Positions 35,468 to 44,505 of a stretch of DNA of 52,422 nt are shown in pieces. Location of the stretch: positions 1 to 52,422 of the forward strand of contig JAOAFY010000004.1 of NCBI GenBank assembly GCA_026416035.1. Reading direction: 5' to 3'. Origin of the DNA: Coriobacteriia bacterium. GTDB taxonomy: Bacteria; Actinomycetota; Coriobacteriia; Anaerosomatales; Anaerosomataceae. Made by a program: the position numbers and the translations under genes. Each line of letters opens with the position of its first letter. Position 1 is the stretch's first letter. The notes below the pieces were generated by a model. The model worked only from the letters and a program-made list of their open reading frames with translations, had not been told where the DNA came from and did not search any database.

Positions 35468-36493
35468 CTAGCGCGGAAGCAGCAGCTCCGCTATCTGCAC
35501 CGCGTTGAGCGCCGCCCCCTTGCGCAGTTGGTCGGCGACCACCCACATCTGGATCCCGTGCTCGACGCTGCCATCACGCCGGATGCGCCCCACGAACACG
35601 TCGTCGGTCCCTTCGAGCATAGCGGGCATCGGATACGCGCTCTGAACGGGGTCGTCGAGCACCGTGACGCCTGGTGCTGCGGCCAGCGCGGCCCGCGCCT
35701 CATCGACGTCGACCGGGCCGTCGAACTCCACCGTGATGGCTTCGGAGTGGCAGCGCAGCACGGGCACCCGCACGCAGGTCGCTGCAACGGCGATGTCGGG
35801 CCTGCCCATGATCTTCTGCGTCTCGACGACCATCTTCCACTCTTCCTTCGTCGACCCGTCGTCGAGGAACACGTCGATCTGCGGTATGCAGTTGAACGCG
35901 ATCCGGTGCGCAAAGCGGACCGGCTCCACTGGACGACCTGCCAGGAAGTCCTTCGTCTGTTCGTACAGTTCGTCCATGGCGGCCTGCCCAGCCCCGCTCG
36001 CAGCCTGGTACGTCGCTACCACCACGCGCCTGATGCGGGCGAGCCGCTCCAGCGGCGCGAGCGCCACGACCATCTGTATGGTGGAGCAGTTCGGGTTGGC
36101 GATCACGCCCGAGTGCTCGAAAGCCGCCTCGGCATTGACTTCGGGAACCACCAGGGGCACGTCCGGCTCCATACGGAATGCCGAGGAGTTGTCGATCATC
36201 ACTGCGCCGGAAGAGACGACTGCCTCACGGAATCGCTTGCTCACCGACGCCCCCGCTGAGAACAGCGCGATGTCGACCCCCTCGAACGAATCGTTTGTCA
36301 GTTCCTCGACCTCGATCGTCCGTCCGCCGAAGGGGATGCGCTTCCCAGCCGAGCGGGCCGATGCGAGCGCCTTCACCCCGCGCAGCGGGAACCTCCGCTG
36401 CTCCAGGACCTTGAGCATCTCGACGCCGACCGCCCCCGTTGCTCCTGCGACCGCGACGACCGGCTCGGCAGGCATTCGCTTCGCCCAAGCCAT
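35468..36493 (-). CDS. asd: Aspartate-semialdehyde dehydrogenase
   Basis: A 341-residue enzyme with the NADP-binding AVAGATGAVGVEML, the catalytic Cys in NPNCSTIQ, and the substrate-binding ATYQAASGAGQAAMDEL. It reduces aspartyl phosphate to the semialdehyde, the branch point to lysine/diaminopimelate, threonine and methionine. It follows lysC with no gap (stop TAG at 36494-36496, ATG 36493), forming a two-step operon. A 40-base gap precedes the regulator gene. Confidence 0.97.
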   Translation of the reverse strand: MAWAKRMPAEPVVAVAGATGAVGVEMLKVLEQRRFPLRGVKALASARSAGKRIPFGGRTIEVEELTNDSFEGVDIALFSAGASVSKRFREAVVSSGAVMIDNSSAFRMEPDVPLVVPEVNAEAAFEHSGVIANPNCSTIQMVVALAPLERLARIRRVVVATYQAASGAGQAAMDELYEQTKDFLAGRPVEPVRFAHRIAFNCIPQIDVFLDDGSTKEEWKMVVETQKIMGRPDIAVAATCVRVPVLRCHSEAITVEFDGPVDVDEARAALAAAPGVTVLDDPVQSAYPMPAMLEGTDDVFVGRIRRDGSVEHGIQMWVVADQLRKGAALNAVQIAELLLPR

Positions 36494-37753
36494 CTAGTCA
36501 TCCTCCCCGCAGCCCGGAGCCACCTCTGCGGTGATCATGTCGGCATCGAGCCCGAATCCGCTATGGAGCGCCTTGACCGCACGCTCCACCTTGTCTGCCT
36601 CGATCACGCATGAGATCCGTATCGAAGAGGTGGAGATCATGTCGATGTTGACGCCGGCATCCGCGAGCACGCTGAACATCTTGGCTGCGACACCCGGATG
36701 CGTCTTCATCCCGGCGCCGACCAGCGACACCTTCGCGATGGACTCGTCGACCGCCCACGTGCGCGCTCCAAGCTCCTGCACGACGTCCTCAACTGCACGG
36801 CGCGCGCGCACGAGATCGGTCTTCGGGACGGTGAACGAGATGTCCGTCAACCCTTGCTCTGAGACGTTCTGGATGATCATGTCGACGTTGACGTGCGCCT
36901 CGGCCATCTTGGTGAAGACGGCAGCCGCGACGCCCGGCCGGTCAGGCACGTCGCGGATCGTCACCTTGGCCTCGGACGTGTCGTGCGCGACACCGGAGAT
37001 GATCGCTTGCTCCATGGTCTCATCGGCCTCCTTGACGACGGTGCCGGGGGTGTCGTTGAACGAGGATCGGCAGTGGATGACCACACCGTGATTGCGCGCG
37101 AATTCGACGCTGCGAAGCTGCAGGACTCCTGCCCCGCTCGCGGCGAGCTCGAGCATCTCCTCGTAGGAAATCACGTCGATCTTGCGTGCTTCTGGAACGA
37201 TGCGGGGATCGGCCGAGAACACCCCGGTGACGTCGGTGTAGATCTCGCACACGTCCGCCCCGATGCCGGCCGCGACCGCGACTGCCGTCGTGTCGGACCC
37301 TCCCCTGCCGAGGGTGGTGATCTGCCCGTCTTCGGTGACGCCCTGGAATCCCGCGACGATGACGATCTTGCCCTCTTCAAGCGCGTCACGCACCCTGTCC
37401 GCTTGCACCTTCTGGATCTTGGCCTTGCCGTGGACCGGGTCGGTGACGATGCCGACCTGCTGTCCGGTGAACGACACCGCATCGTGACCTTCGGCGTGAA
37501 TGGCCATCGCAAGCAGAGCGATCGACACCTGCTCGCCGGTTGCAAGCAGCATGTCCATCTCGCGCTCGGGCGGCTCAGCGCAGATGCTGTGGGCCAACTC
37601 GACAAGCTCGTCCGTCACGTGACCCATCGCAGACACGACCGCGACGACGTCGTCTCCGGACAGCTTCCGAGCGATGATCCGCCGCGCTACGGAGCGGATC
37701 CGCTCGGGCGTCCCCACCGACGTGCCACCGTACTTCTGGACGACGAGCGCCAT
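36494..37753 (-). CDS. lysC: Aspartate kinase
   Basis: A 419-residue aspartokinase: N-terminal kinase domain (VQKYGGTSVG, GRGGSDTTAVAVAAGI) and two C-terminal ACT domains (about 265-340 and 345-410) for allosteric control by lysine and/or threonine. It phosphorylates aspartate at the head of the aspartate-family pathway. ATG 37753 is preferred because the protein then starts MALVVQKYGG as in the family and has GGGGG upstream; the frame stays open further. A separate alternative start within the gene, giving a beta subunit, was not assessed. Confidence 0.96.
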   Translation of the reverse strand: MALVVQKYGGTSVGTPERIRSVARRIIARKLSGDDVVAVVSAMGHVTDELVELAHSICAEPPEREMDMLLATGEQVSIALLAMAIHAEGHDAVSFTGQQVGIVTDPVHGKAKIQKVQADRVRDALEEGKIVIVAGFQGVTEDGQITTLGRGGSDTTAVAVAAGIGADVCEIYTDVTGVFSADPRIVPEARKIDVISYEEMLELAASGAGVLQLRSVEFARNHGVVIHCRSSFNDTPGTVVKEADETMEQAIISGVAHDTSEAKVTIRDVPDRPGVAAAVFTKMAEAHVNVDMIIQNVSEQGLTDISFTVPKTDLVRARRAVEDVVQELGARTWAVDESIAKVSLVGAGMKTHPGVAAKMFSVLADAGVNIDMISTSSIRISCVIEADKVERAVKALHSGFGLDADMITAEVAPGCGEDD

Positions 37754-37796
37754 CCCTGGACCCCCGAGGATTCGGACCGATTCAAGGTTGGCGGAT

Positions 37797-37802
37797 AGTG
37801 TA
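37797..37802 (-). promoter_or_regulatory. Candidate -10 box for lysC-asd
   Basis: TACACT (complement at 37797-37802) lies about 45 bases before the lysC ATG in the 62-base gap after the HD-GYP gene. No good -35 is visible at 17 bases, so the call rests on the -10 alone. Confidence 0.35.
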
Positions 37803-37815
37803 CCAGCACCAGCGG

Positions 37816-40365
37816 TCATGCGCTGGACTGCCCGATTGCATCGAGCGCGATGCTCTCGGCGGTCGCCCGCATCCGGGGTGGGAGCTGCTGCACCGCCTCG
37901 GACACGAACTGGCTGGCAAGCCCGGTTCCAGTCGCGTCCTTGACCGCCCCCAGCACGACGGAGAGCGCCTGTTGCAGGTCGGCTCCCGCATTCCCTTCGC
38001 CGTCGACCGCAGCAACCAAGTGACCGGATCGAAGCGCGTACGGAAGACCGCATTCCGTAAGCCTCGCGTTCGCCTCCCGCTCGACGTTGGCCGCGAGCCG
38101 CGGGCCTCCGAGACGACGGAAGGCCGCAATCACACCGTCACACACCGCAGAGAGCGCCGCCTGCTCCTGCTCGGGCACCGCTTCACTGGGGAAGCCCCCT
38201 CCCTCGTCGACCTGAAGCTCCTCTTCGGCTGCAGACTCCAAGACCCCGATGAATGCATCGACCAGCCGTGGGTCGAACTGCGTGCCGGCGCAGCGTCTGA
38301 GCTCAGCGATGGCTTCGTGCACTGAACGGCCCCTGCGATACGGCCTGTCTGACGTCATCGCTTCGTACGAATCCGCGACCGTGAGGATCCGAGCGAGCAG
38401 AGGTATCTCCTCGCCACGCAGTCCAGCCGGGTAGCCGTTCCCGTCGAAGTGTTCGTGGTGATGCCGCACCACGGGCAGGATCGGCCACGGGAATGAGACC
38501 GGCTTGAGGATGTTCGCCCCGATGAGCGGATGGTGGCGCATCTGCCCCATCTCTTCGTCGGAGAGCCGTCCGGGTTTCAGCAAGATGTCCTCGGAGATCC
38601 CGATCTTCCCTATGTCGTGGAGGTATGACGCCATCTCGAGCGCGTCTTTCTGCTCGGTAGACAACCCTACGCGTTCTGCGATGGCGAGCGCGTAGGTGGC
38701 GACGCGCTCCGAATGCCCGCGGGTGTAGGGGTCCTTCGCGTCGATGGCCGCTGCAAGCGCGCGCACCGTCGACAAGTAGGCGTCCTGCAACGAGGCGTAG
38801 AGATCGATGTTGCCGACGGCGATCGTGGCGTGGTTGGCAATCGTCGAAAGGAGCCGGATGTCCTCGCTGGTGAACCGTGCATCCGCATCGGTGGTGCCCA
38901 CGGCCAGCGCTCCGATGACGCCGTCCGCCGAGTGCAGCGGCACGCACGCTGCTGCAGCCGCCCCCGTAGTCGGCTCATGGCGCTGGTCGTCCGGACCTGC
39001 TGGCGGATTGAACAGCAGCGGCCGACCCTCCCTGACCACCCATTCGGCCATGGATCCACCGCGAGCGAGCAGGCTGGCTCTCGCGTCTCGCACCCCGCGC
39101 CACGCACGGACCGTGAGCTCCTGCGTCTCCTTGTCGACGAGCGCCACGTACCCGATGTCGGCCCCGAAGATCCGCAACGTCGAGTCCAGCACGGCATCGA
39201 GCAGCACGTCCAAGTCGAGCGTCGAACCGAGCACCCTGCTCATCTCATACAGCGTGGCGAGCTCGAGCACCTTCCGGGTCAGGCCTTCGGTCCGTTCACG
39301 CAGCGATTCGGTCATCTTGGCAAGGTTGTCGGACAGCGCGGCGACCTCGTTCTCACCCTGGACCGTGAAGTGGACAGCATAGTCGCCTGAAGCGACGCGC
39401 TCGACCGCCTCCGACAGCTCGCCGATCGGTGCGCCGACGCGCCTGGCTAGGTACCAGCCAAGCCCGAACAGCGATGCCACGGCGACCGCAGTCCATAAGA
39501 CGATCAGCAGCGTCGTGGACGCCCGCATGCTGTCGACGAGCGTGGTCGGCGCGATGCCCACCACCCACAGACGCGCTCGCAACGGGTCATCCGCAAGCTC
39601 GATGGCCCGTACCACCGCACGATACCTGGCACGCGGTTGGACGATGCTCCACGACCGACCCTCTTCTGGCAGCTCCTGGATCCCGGTTCGCAGCGCACTG
39701 ACCAGCTCGTCGTCCTCATCGCTGGTCGTGGCGGCCCGCACCGCCAGAGATCTCCCCCGCCTGTCGACGATGGCCACGGCTCCTCCCCGAGCAAGGCGAA
39801 GCCCTGTCAACACCTCGTCGTCGACACGCTCCGCCGTGACGAGCGTCGCCGCGGAGAATCTGCCGGTTCGTACGGGCCGGAGGTAGCAGACGTACTGCTC
39901 GCCGCCGAGTTCGACGAATGTGGCGAAGGACACGTTCATCCGCGCATACCGCACCACGGCATCCGGCAGCGGTTTCTCGCCGCTCTTCACTCCCGCCTCG
40001 CCGACGGCAGCCACCGCACGCCCCTGATCGTCCAGCACGATGATCTCGTCCGCAGCGAGAGTGCCGGACAAAGCAGCCAGTCGGCCCAGGATGCGCCGCG
40101 TTTCGCGCTGCGAGACAGCAGTCTCCAGAGCCTCATCGTTGGCCGCGACGGTCGCGACCCTGCCCAGATTCAGCACTCTTTGGGTGAAGAAGCTCGTCGC
40201 CTCGGCAGCGTTGCTGTCCGCTTGGTCGTCCACCCATCGCTCGCTGATGCTCCCGACGACCGTCACGCCGAGCACGACAGCTAGCACGCCGACGACCATA
40301 AGCGCGCCGAGAAGCGGGTAGACGATCTCGTTGTGCAAGCGTCTCTTGCTCGGCCGGTTCGTCAT
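37816..40365 (-). CDS. Membrane HD-GYP cyclic-di-GMP phosphodiesterase with HAMP and GAF domains
   Basis: An 849-residue protein: helix near residues 15-38, a large extracytoplasmic dCache-like sensor (about 40-280), second helix (285-310), HAMP (311-365), coiled coil, GAF (about 385-535) and an HD-GYP domain (about 545-720) with HSERVATYALAI, HDIGKIGISEDILLKPG, HHHEHFDGNGYPAGL and the GYP-region RGEEIPLLARIL. All metal-binding His/Asp positions that I can see are intact, so c-di-GMP hydrolysis is expected. The C-terminal 130 residues are helical and unassigned. It starts 9 bases after the PstS-like gene, so the two are cotranscribed. Confidence 0.92.
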   Translation of the reverse strand: MTNRPSKRRLHNEIVYPLLGALMVVGVLAVVLGVTVVGSISERWVDDQADSNAAEATSFFTQRVLNLGRVATVAANDEALETAVSQRETRRILGRLAALSGTLAADEIIVLDDQGRAVAAVGEAGVKSGEKPLPDAVVRYARMNVSFATFVELGGEQYVCYLRPVRTGRFSAATLVTAERVDDEVLTGLRLARGGAVAIVDRRGRSLAVRAATTSDEDDELVSALRTGIQELPEEGRSWSIVQPRARYRAVVRAIELADDPLRARLWVVGIAPTTLVDSMRASTTLLIVLWTAVAVASLFGLGWYLARRVGAPIGELSEAVERVASGDYAVHFTVQGENEVAALSDNLAKMTESLRERTEGLTRKVLELATLYEMSRVLGSTLDLDVLLDAVLDSTLRIFGADIGYVALVDKETQELTVRAWRGVRDARASLLARGGSMAEWVVREGRPLLFNPPAGPDDQRHEPTTGAAAAACVPLHSADGVIGALAVGTTDADARFTSEDIRLLSTIANHATIAVGNIDLYASLQDAYLSTVRALAAAIDAKDPYTRGHSERVATYALAIAERVGLSTEQKDALEMASYLHDIGKIGISEDILLKPGRLSDEEMGQMRHHPLIGANILKPVSFPWPILPVVRHHHEHFDGNGYPAGLRGEEIPLLARILTVADSYEAMTSDRPYRRGRSVHEAIAELRRCAGTQFDPRLVDAFIGVLESAAEEELQVDEGGGFPSEAVPEQEQAALSAVCDGVIAAFRRLGGPRLAANVEREANARLTECGLPYALRSGHLVAAVDGEGNAGADLQQALSVVLGAVKDATGTGLASQFVSEAVQQLPPRMRATAESIALDAIGQSSA

Positions 40366-40374
40366 CTGATGACC

Positions 40375-41211
40375 TCAGCGCACAGCAGCATATCCGTTGC
40401 GATCCATCAAGTCTTTGGCCTCGGAGCTGGCAGCCCACCGTGCGAAGCGCTTCACCGCGTCGCCACAGTCACGTCTTGTCACGAACCCGAGCGGGCGCAC
40501 GATCCGATACGTCCCGGAACGGACGCTCTCGACGCTGGGCATCACGCCGTCGACGACGAGCACGCGCGCTTTCGTGCGCTGCGAGACGGCCGTGCCCAAG
40601 GAGAAGTAGCCGATGGCTCCCGGCGTGGATGTGAGCGCCTCGATCAGGTCTGGCTCGTATGCAAGGACGGTGGCGCTGTCGGTCACCTCGAGCGAGGGTC
40701 CGAGCACAAATCTGCGGAAAACGATCTTCGCTGACTCGTCTTCGTTGCGGTCGAGCACGATGATCGGCAGGTCAGGGCCGCCGAGCTCGGCCCAGTTCGA
40801 GTATCTCCCTGCGTAGATGCCCCTGATCTGCTCAGAGGTCAGAGCCTCGATCCCCACGCTCGGATGCACGGCTACCACCAAGCCGTCGGTGCACAGGAGC
40901 GTGTAGTCTAACCCGAGCGCCCTCTCTTCGGGCGTCAGCTCACGCGACACGAGTCCGATGTCGAGATCGCCCGCCGCCACGCCCTTGATGCCGCCGGACG
41001 AGTGCCAGCCCGGAAGGAACTCGAACTCGACCCCTGGTTCACCGTAGGCATCGGCAAGGATGCGCGCGAGCGGGACGACCGTCCCCGAGCCAGAGACCCT
41101 CAGAGTCACAGGCTCGCGCGTCTCGCGCTCGGCACGCGGCGAGCACGCTCCGAGCAAGACGACTGCGGCCAGCACAGCAAGCGCGGTACTGATCCTGCGT
41201 GAATGGGACAT
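40375..41211 (-). CDS. PstS-like substrate-binding lipoprotein
   Basis: A 278-residue lipoprotein: signal peptide with lipobox LLGAC (Cys near residue 23), then a PBP-like-2 domain opening with VTLRVSGSGTVVPLARILADAY and containing WHSSGGIKGVAAGDLDIGLVSREL, the phosphate-binding-protein pattern. The expected ligand is phosphate or a similar anion. No pstC, pstA or pstB genes are adjacent; instead an HD-GYP sensor follows 9 bases later, suggesting that the binding protein feeds a signal rather than a transporter. ATG 41211 has GGAG 5 bases upstream. Confidence 0.88.
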   Translation of the reverse strand: MSHSRRISTALAVLAAVVLLGACSPRAERETREPVTLRVSGSGTVVPLARILADAYGEPGVEFEFLPGWHSSGGIKGVAAGDLDIGLVSRELTPEERALGLDYTLLCTDGLVVAVHPSVGIEALTSEQIRGIYAGRYSNWAELGGPDLPIIVLDRNEDESAKIVFRRFVLGPSLEVTDSATVLAYEPDLIEALTSTPGAIGYFSLGTAVSQRTKARVLVVDGVMPSVESVRSGTYRIVRPLGFVTRRDCGDAVKRFARWAASSEAKDLMDRNGYAAVR

Positions 41212-41246
41212 GCGGCTCCATCCGGAACGCGGTGCCGACGTCTCAG

Positions 41247-41252
41247 ATTCTA
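41247..41252 (-). promoter_or_regulatory. Candidate -10 box for the PstS-like/HD-GYP operon
   Basis: TAGAAT (complement at 41247-41252) lies about 36 bases before the ATG. The expected -35 position falls in the por terminator stem and does not match TTGACA. Confidence 0.4.
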
Positions 41253-41259
41253 GCACCAA

Positions 41260-41294
41260 GGCGGCCCCGCCCGGAGACTTCGGACGGGGCCGCC
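41260..41294 (-). terminator. Hairpin terminator after porB
   Basis: A 10-bp perfect stem (41260-41269 with 41285-41294) follows the porB stop by about 26 bases and precedes the next promoter. No long T tract follows, so it may work with Rho or as a mRNA 3' stabiliser. Confidence 0.65.
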
Positions 41295-41320
41295 TCGATC
41301 GGTCCAGCGAGCCGAATGCT

Positions 41321-42253
41321 CTAGCCGCACGCAAAGCGCTGTTGCAGCTGCTCCCACTTGCGGTCGACCTCTGCCTGGATCTCGGCGAGGAGGTGCTCGT
41401 TGCCGGGAGCGAAGAGGTGCTTGAACCTGCCCTGCGGCTTCAAGAACTCCTCAACGGGTTTGCGATTCACTACCTTGACGGTCTGCCGCCAAACACCGTC
41501 CTCGACCTCGTACAGGGGCCAGAAGCCGGTCTGCACGGCAAGCTTGGCGATTTCCACCGTCTTGTCGAACGGGATGCGCCAACCACGCGGGCACGGAGCG
41601 AACACGTTGAGGAAGGCCGGCCCCTCGACGGCGAACGCCTTTGCTGCCTTGTCGGTCAGGTCCTTCCAGTGACTGATGGACGCCTGGGCGACGTATGGGA
41701 TGTCGTGAGCGGCCATGATCTGCGTGAGGTCCTTGCGGCGCTGCTGCTTGCCGGCCTGAGCAGGACCCACCTGGGCCGTGGTCGCCCAAGCCCCTCTCGG
41801 TGTGGCGGAAGAGCGCTGGATGCCCGTGTTCATGTACGCGCCGTTGTCGTAGCAGACGTACACCATGTCATGCCCGCGCTCCATCGCGCCTGACAGCGAC
41901 TGCAGCCCGATGTCGTAGGTGCCGCCGTCGCCACCGAATGCGACGAACTTCACTCGCTTCTCAGCCGGGATCTTGCCAGCACGCTTGAGCGCCTTGAAGG
42001 CCGACTCGACACCCGAGATGGTCGCCGCGGCGTTCTCGAACGCGTTGTGGATGTACGAGGACCGCCACGAGGTGTACGGGTAGATCGAAGTAGAGACCTC
42101 CAGACAGCCGGTCGCACACCCGACGACCACCGGGTCTTCTCCCGCACCGAGCAGCACCTGCCGCACGGCGATGGAGGCCCCGCAGCCGGCGCACAGGCGA
42201 TGCCCGCCAGCGAGGCGGTCCTCCCGATGCGTCAGTTCTTTCAGTGTCGCCAT
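41321..42253 (-). CDS. porB: Pyruvate:ferredoxin oxidoreductase, beta subunit
   Basis: A 310-residue thiamine-diphosphate subunit. Cluster-binding cysteines are in HRLCAGCGAS and GCATGCLE. The ThDP/Mg2+ motif is FGGDGGTYDIG with YDNGAYMNTGIQ. It decarboxylates the 2-oxoacid and passes electrons through its [4Fe-4S] cluster to PorD and ferredoxin. Pyruvate is the preferred substrate by similarity; a branched-chain oxoacid cannot be ruled out. AGGAGG lies upstream of ATG 42253. Last gene of porGDAB. Confidence 0.93.
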   Translation of the reverse strand: MATLKELTHREDRLAGGHRLCAGCGASIAVRQVLLGAGEDPVVVGCATGCLEVSTSIYPYTSWRSSYIHNAFENAAATISGVESAFKALKRAGKIPAEKRVKFVAFGGDGGTYDIGLQSLSGAMERGHDMVYVCYDNGAYMNTGIQRSSATPRGAWATTAQVGPAQAGKQQRRKDLTQIMAAHDIPYVAQASISHWKDLTDKAAKAFAVEGPAFLNVFAPCPRGWRIPFDKTVEIAKLAVQTGFWPLYEVEDGVWRQTVKVVNRKPVEEFLKPQGRFKHLFAPGNEHLLAEIQAEVDRKWEQLQQRFACG

Positions 42254-42262
42254 CTGCGCCTC

Positions 42263-43450
42263 CTATCGTGCGCCGAGGTAGACGGGGCCGCCGGGAACGG
42301 ACGCCCCGCCTGCGATGTCAGCCAGATCGCCGAACACCGACTCGACCAGGTCGAGCCGGACGTCGCTGCCTCCAAGGCCGTACACGTAGCCCACCACCGG
42401 CGGTCGCTCGCTCCGGTCGTAAAGCGCCGAGCGTGTCTCGAGGTACAAAGGCCCGCCTTCCGCCCCGAAGGAATCGGCGCGGTCCATCACGGCGACCGCT
42501 TTCATCCCAGCAAGCAGCTCAGCCAACTCCGCGTACGGGAATGGGCGGAAGCAGCGTACCTTCACGACGCCCACCTTCTGACCCTTCGAGCGGAGATTGC
42601 GCGCCACGTGCCGCACGTTGCCAGCCGTCGAGCCGATGACAACGACGGCGACCTCTGCGTCTTCCATGCCCCAGGTTTCGAGGACGCCGAACGGGCGTCC
42701 CGACAAGGCCGAGTACTCCTCTCCCACGCGCTTCACGACCGCGCGGGAACGCTCTATGGCATCGTGCTGGGCCTTCTTGAACTCGAGATACGGCCCGCCG
42801 AGGCCGGCGAATGCGCCGTGGCTCACGGGGTTCTCGACATCGAGCAGCGCCCGCTCCGCCTCACGCTCTCCGACGAACGAGGCGACACTCGCGTCGTCCA
42901 GCAGCTCGACGCGGTCGATCGAGTGGGTGGTGATGAAGCCGTCGAGGCAGCTCATGACCGGAAGCAAGACGTCCCGGTCTTCCGCGATGCGCACCGCCAT
43001 GATGGTGTTGTCGTACGCTTCCTGGGCCGTCTCCGCGAACAGCATGATCCAACCCGAGTCGCGCGCACCCATCACGTCGGAGTGGTCACAGTGGATGTTG
43101 ATCGGGGCCGACAGCGCCCGGTTGGCGTTGACCATCACGATCGGCAACCGCATGCCGCTCGCGATGTACAGCTCCTCCCACATCAGCGCGAGCCCCTGAG
43201 AGGCGGTGGCCGTCATCACACGCGCGCCAGCTGCCGATGCGCCGATGCAGGCGCTCATCGCGGAGTGCTCGGATTCGACCGTGACGTACTCGGTGTGCAC
43301 CTTGCCCTTCGCGACGAACGCCGCGAACTCTTCGACTATCGTGGTCTGAGGGGTGATCGGGTATGCCGCTACCACGTCCGGCTTGCACTGGCGCATTGCC
43401 TCTGCGACGACCGTGTTGCCCGTCGCGGCGACGACCTTCTGCTCGGCCAC
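42263..43450 (-). CDS. porA: Pyruvate:ferredoxin oxidoreductase, alpha subunit
   Basis: A 395-residue alpha subunit beginning VAATGNTVVAEAMRQC, with the ThDP pyrimidine-side residues AAYPITPQTTIVE and VESEHSAMSACIGA. It partners PorB to make acetyl-CoA from pyruvate and CoA. GTG 43450 has GAGGTG 7 bases upstream, one base after the porD stop. Length is that of archaeal and actinobacterial four-subunit enzymes rather than the fused form. Confidence 0.94.
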   Translation of the reverse strand: MAEQKVVAATGNTVVAEAMRQCKPDVVAAYPITPQTTIVEEFAAFVAKGKVHTEYVTVESEHSAMSACIGASAAGARVMTATASQGLALMWEELYIASGMRLPIVMVNANRALSAPINIHCDHSDVMGARDSGWIMLFAETAQEAYDNTIMAVRIAEDRDVLLPVMSCLDGFITTHSIDRVELLDDASVASFVGEREAERALLDVENPVSHGAFAGLGGPYLEFKKAQHDAIERSRAVVKRVGEEYSALSGRPFGVLETWGMEDAEVAVVVIGSTAGNVRHVARNLRSKGQKVGVVKVRCFRPFPYAELAELLAGMKAVAVMDRADSFGAEGGPLYLETRSALYDRSERPPVVGYVYGLGGSDVRLDLVESVFGDLADIAGGASVPGGPVYLGAR

Positions 43451-43451
43451 G

Positions 43452-43772
43452 TCACTTCACCTCCGGGAGGTCGCAGCCCTCAGGCACCATGGTGATGGCG
43501 TCTACCGGGCACTCGTTCGCGCACACACCGCATCCCTTGCAGTGCGCGAGGTCGAAGGCGGTCACCTTCTCGTCCGCGACGATGACCGCGGTGTCGGGAC
43601 ACACGATCCAGCACAGCAGGCACTGCGTGCACTTGGCGTCGTCACGCTCGGGCCGCTGGCTCCGCCACCCGCCCGTCACGTACTCGTCGGAGTTGCCCGA
43701 AGCGGGGATGACCGCACCGAGCGGGAACTCGTCGGACTTCCACTCGCCGATCCGCGAGATGTCCCACTTCAT
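43452..43772 (-). CDS. porD: Pyruvate:ferredoxin oxidoreductase, delta (ferredoxin) subunit
   Basis: A 106-residue ferredoxin-type subunit with two [4Fe-4S] motifs, CTQCLLCWIVCP and CKGCGVCANECP, near the C-terminus. It takes electrons from PorB to external ferredoxin. ATG 43772 overlaps the porG stop by 4 bases. Confidence 0.95.
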   Translation of the reverse strand: MKWDISRIGEWKSDEFPLGAVIPASGNSDEYVTGGWRSQRPERDDAKCTQCLLCWIVCPDTAVIVADEKVTAFDLAHCKGCGVCANECPVDAITMVPEGCDLPEVK

Positions 43773-44347
43773 CCAACGCTCACCTCCTCGAACGCGCGCT
43801 TGACCGAGGCGATGTTCGCGTCGATCACGTCCTGCGAGAACTTCTTGCCGAAGGTCTTGGTGAGGTGCTGGATGATCTCGTCCAGCGTGAACAGGCCCGT
43901 GACCTTCGCGAGCGCTCCGACCATCGGCGTGTTGGGGATGTCGCGCTTCAGGGTGTCGAGCGAGATCCCCGACGCGTCGACTGAGGCCACCCGCACCTGC
44001 CGCCCCTGCAGCCCCAGCTCGGCACGCAGCGCATCCGGCGTCTTGCAGGTGTTGACGATGATCGCTCCACCGTCCCGCAGGCCTTCGGTCACGTCCACGA
44101 TCGACAGGAGCGTCTCGTCGAGGACCACGACCACGTTCGGGTGCTCGATGTTGCAGTGGATCTCGATCGGCTCAGGCGAAATGCGCGTGAACGCCTTGAT
44201 GGGGGCGCCCATCCGTTCGGGACCGTACTCGGGCATCGCCTGCATGTACTGGTCGGCCTCGAGAGCGGTCTCTGCGACGAGCTTGGCCGCCGTCACGGCC
44301 CCTTGCCCCGCTCGCGCATGCCAACGGATCTCCGTCAGCTGCTCCAT
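43769..44347 (-). CDS. porG: Pyruvate:ferredoxin oxidoreductase, gamma subunit
   Basis: A 192-residue gamma subunit opening EIRWHARAGQGAVTAAKLVAE, with a CoA-contact region. It is the first gene of the operon, preceded by a leader hairpin. ATG 44347 is preferred over 44374 because GAAGGGGAG lies just before it and the protein then starts as in the family. Confidence 0.93.
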   Translation of the reverse strand: MEQLTEIRWHARAGQGAVTAAKLVAETALEADQYMQAMPEYGPERMGAPIKAFTRISPEPIEIHCNIEHPNVVVVLDETLLSIVDVTEGLRDGGAIIVNTCKTPDALRAELGLQGRQVRVASVDASGISLDTLKRDIPNTPMVGALAKVTGLFTLDEIIQHLTKTFGKKFSQDVIDANIASVKRAFEEVSVG

Positions 44348-44374
44348 GGTCTCCCCTTCCTCATCGGCAGTCAC

Positions 44375-44429
44375 ACCCGGTCTTGCGACGTGCGCACTTG
44401 GGGGATGACGACCGGGTCGTTACAGAATA
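44375..44429 (-). promoter_or_regulatory. Candidate promoter and leader inverted repeat of the por operon
   Basis: TATTCT (complement at 44424-44429) is a possible -10. About 7 bases downstream starts an 8-bp inverted repeat (44375-44382 with 44410-44417) with a 27-base loop. The stem would sit at the very 5' end of the transcript, so it could stabilise the mRNA or bind a regulator. No -35 is clear. Confidence 0.35.
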
Positions 44430-44505
44430 CGAGGGCTTGAGTCCTGAACGGGCGTTTCTCGCAGCCCAGCGGGCATTCCCGTCGGTGAACGGCAACCAGT
44501 ATCTG

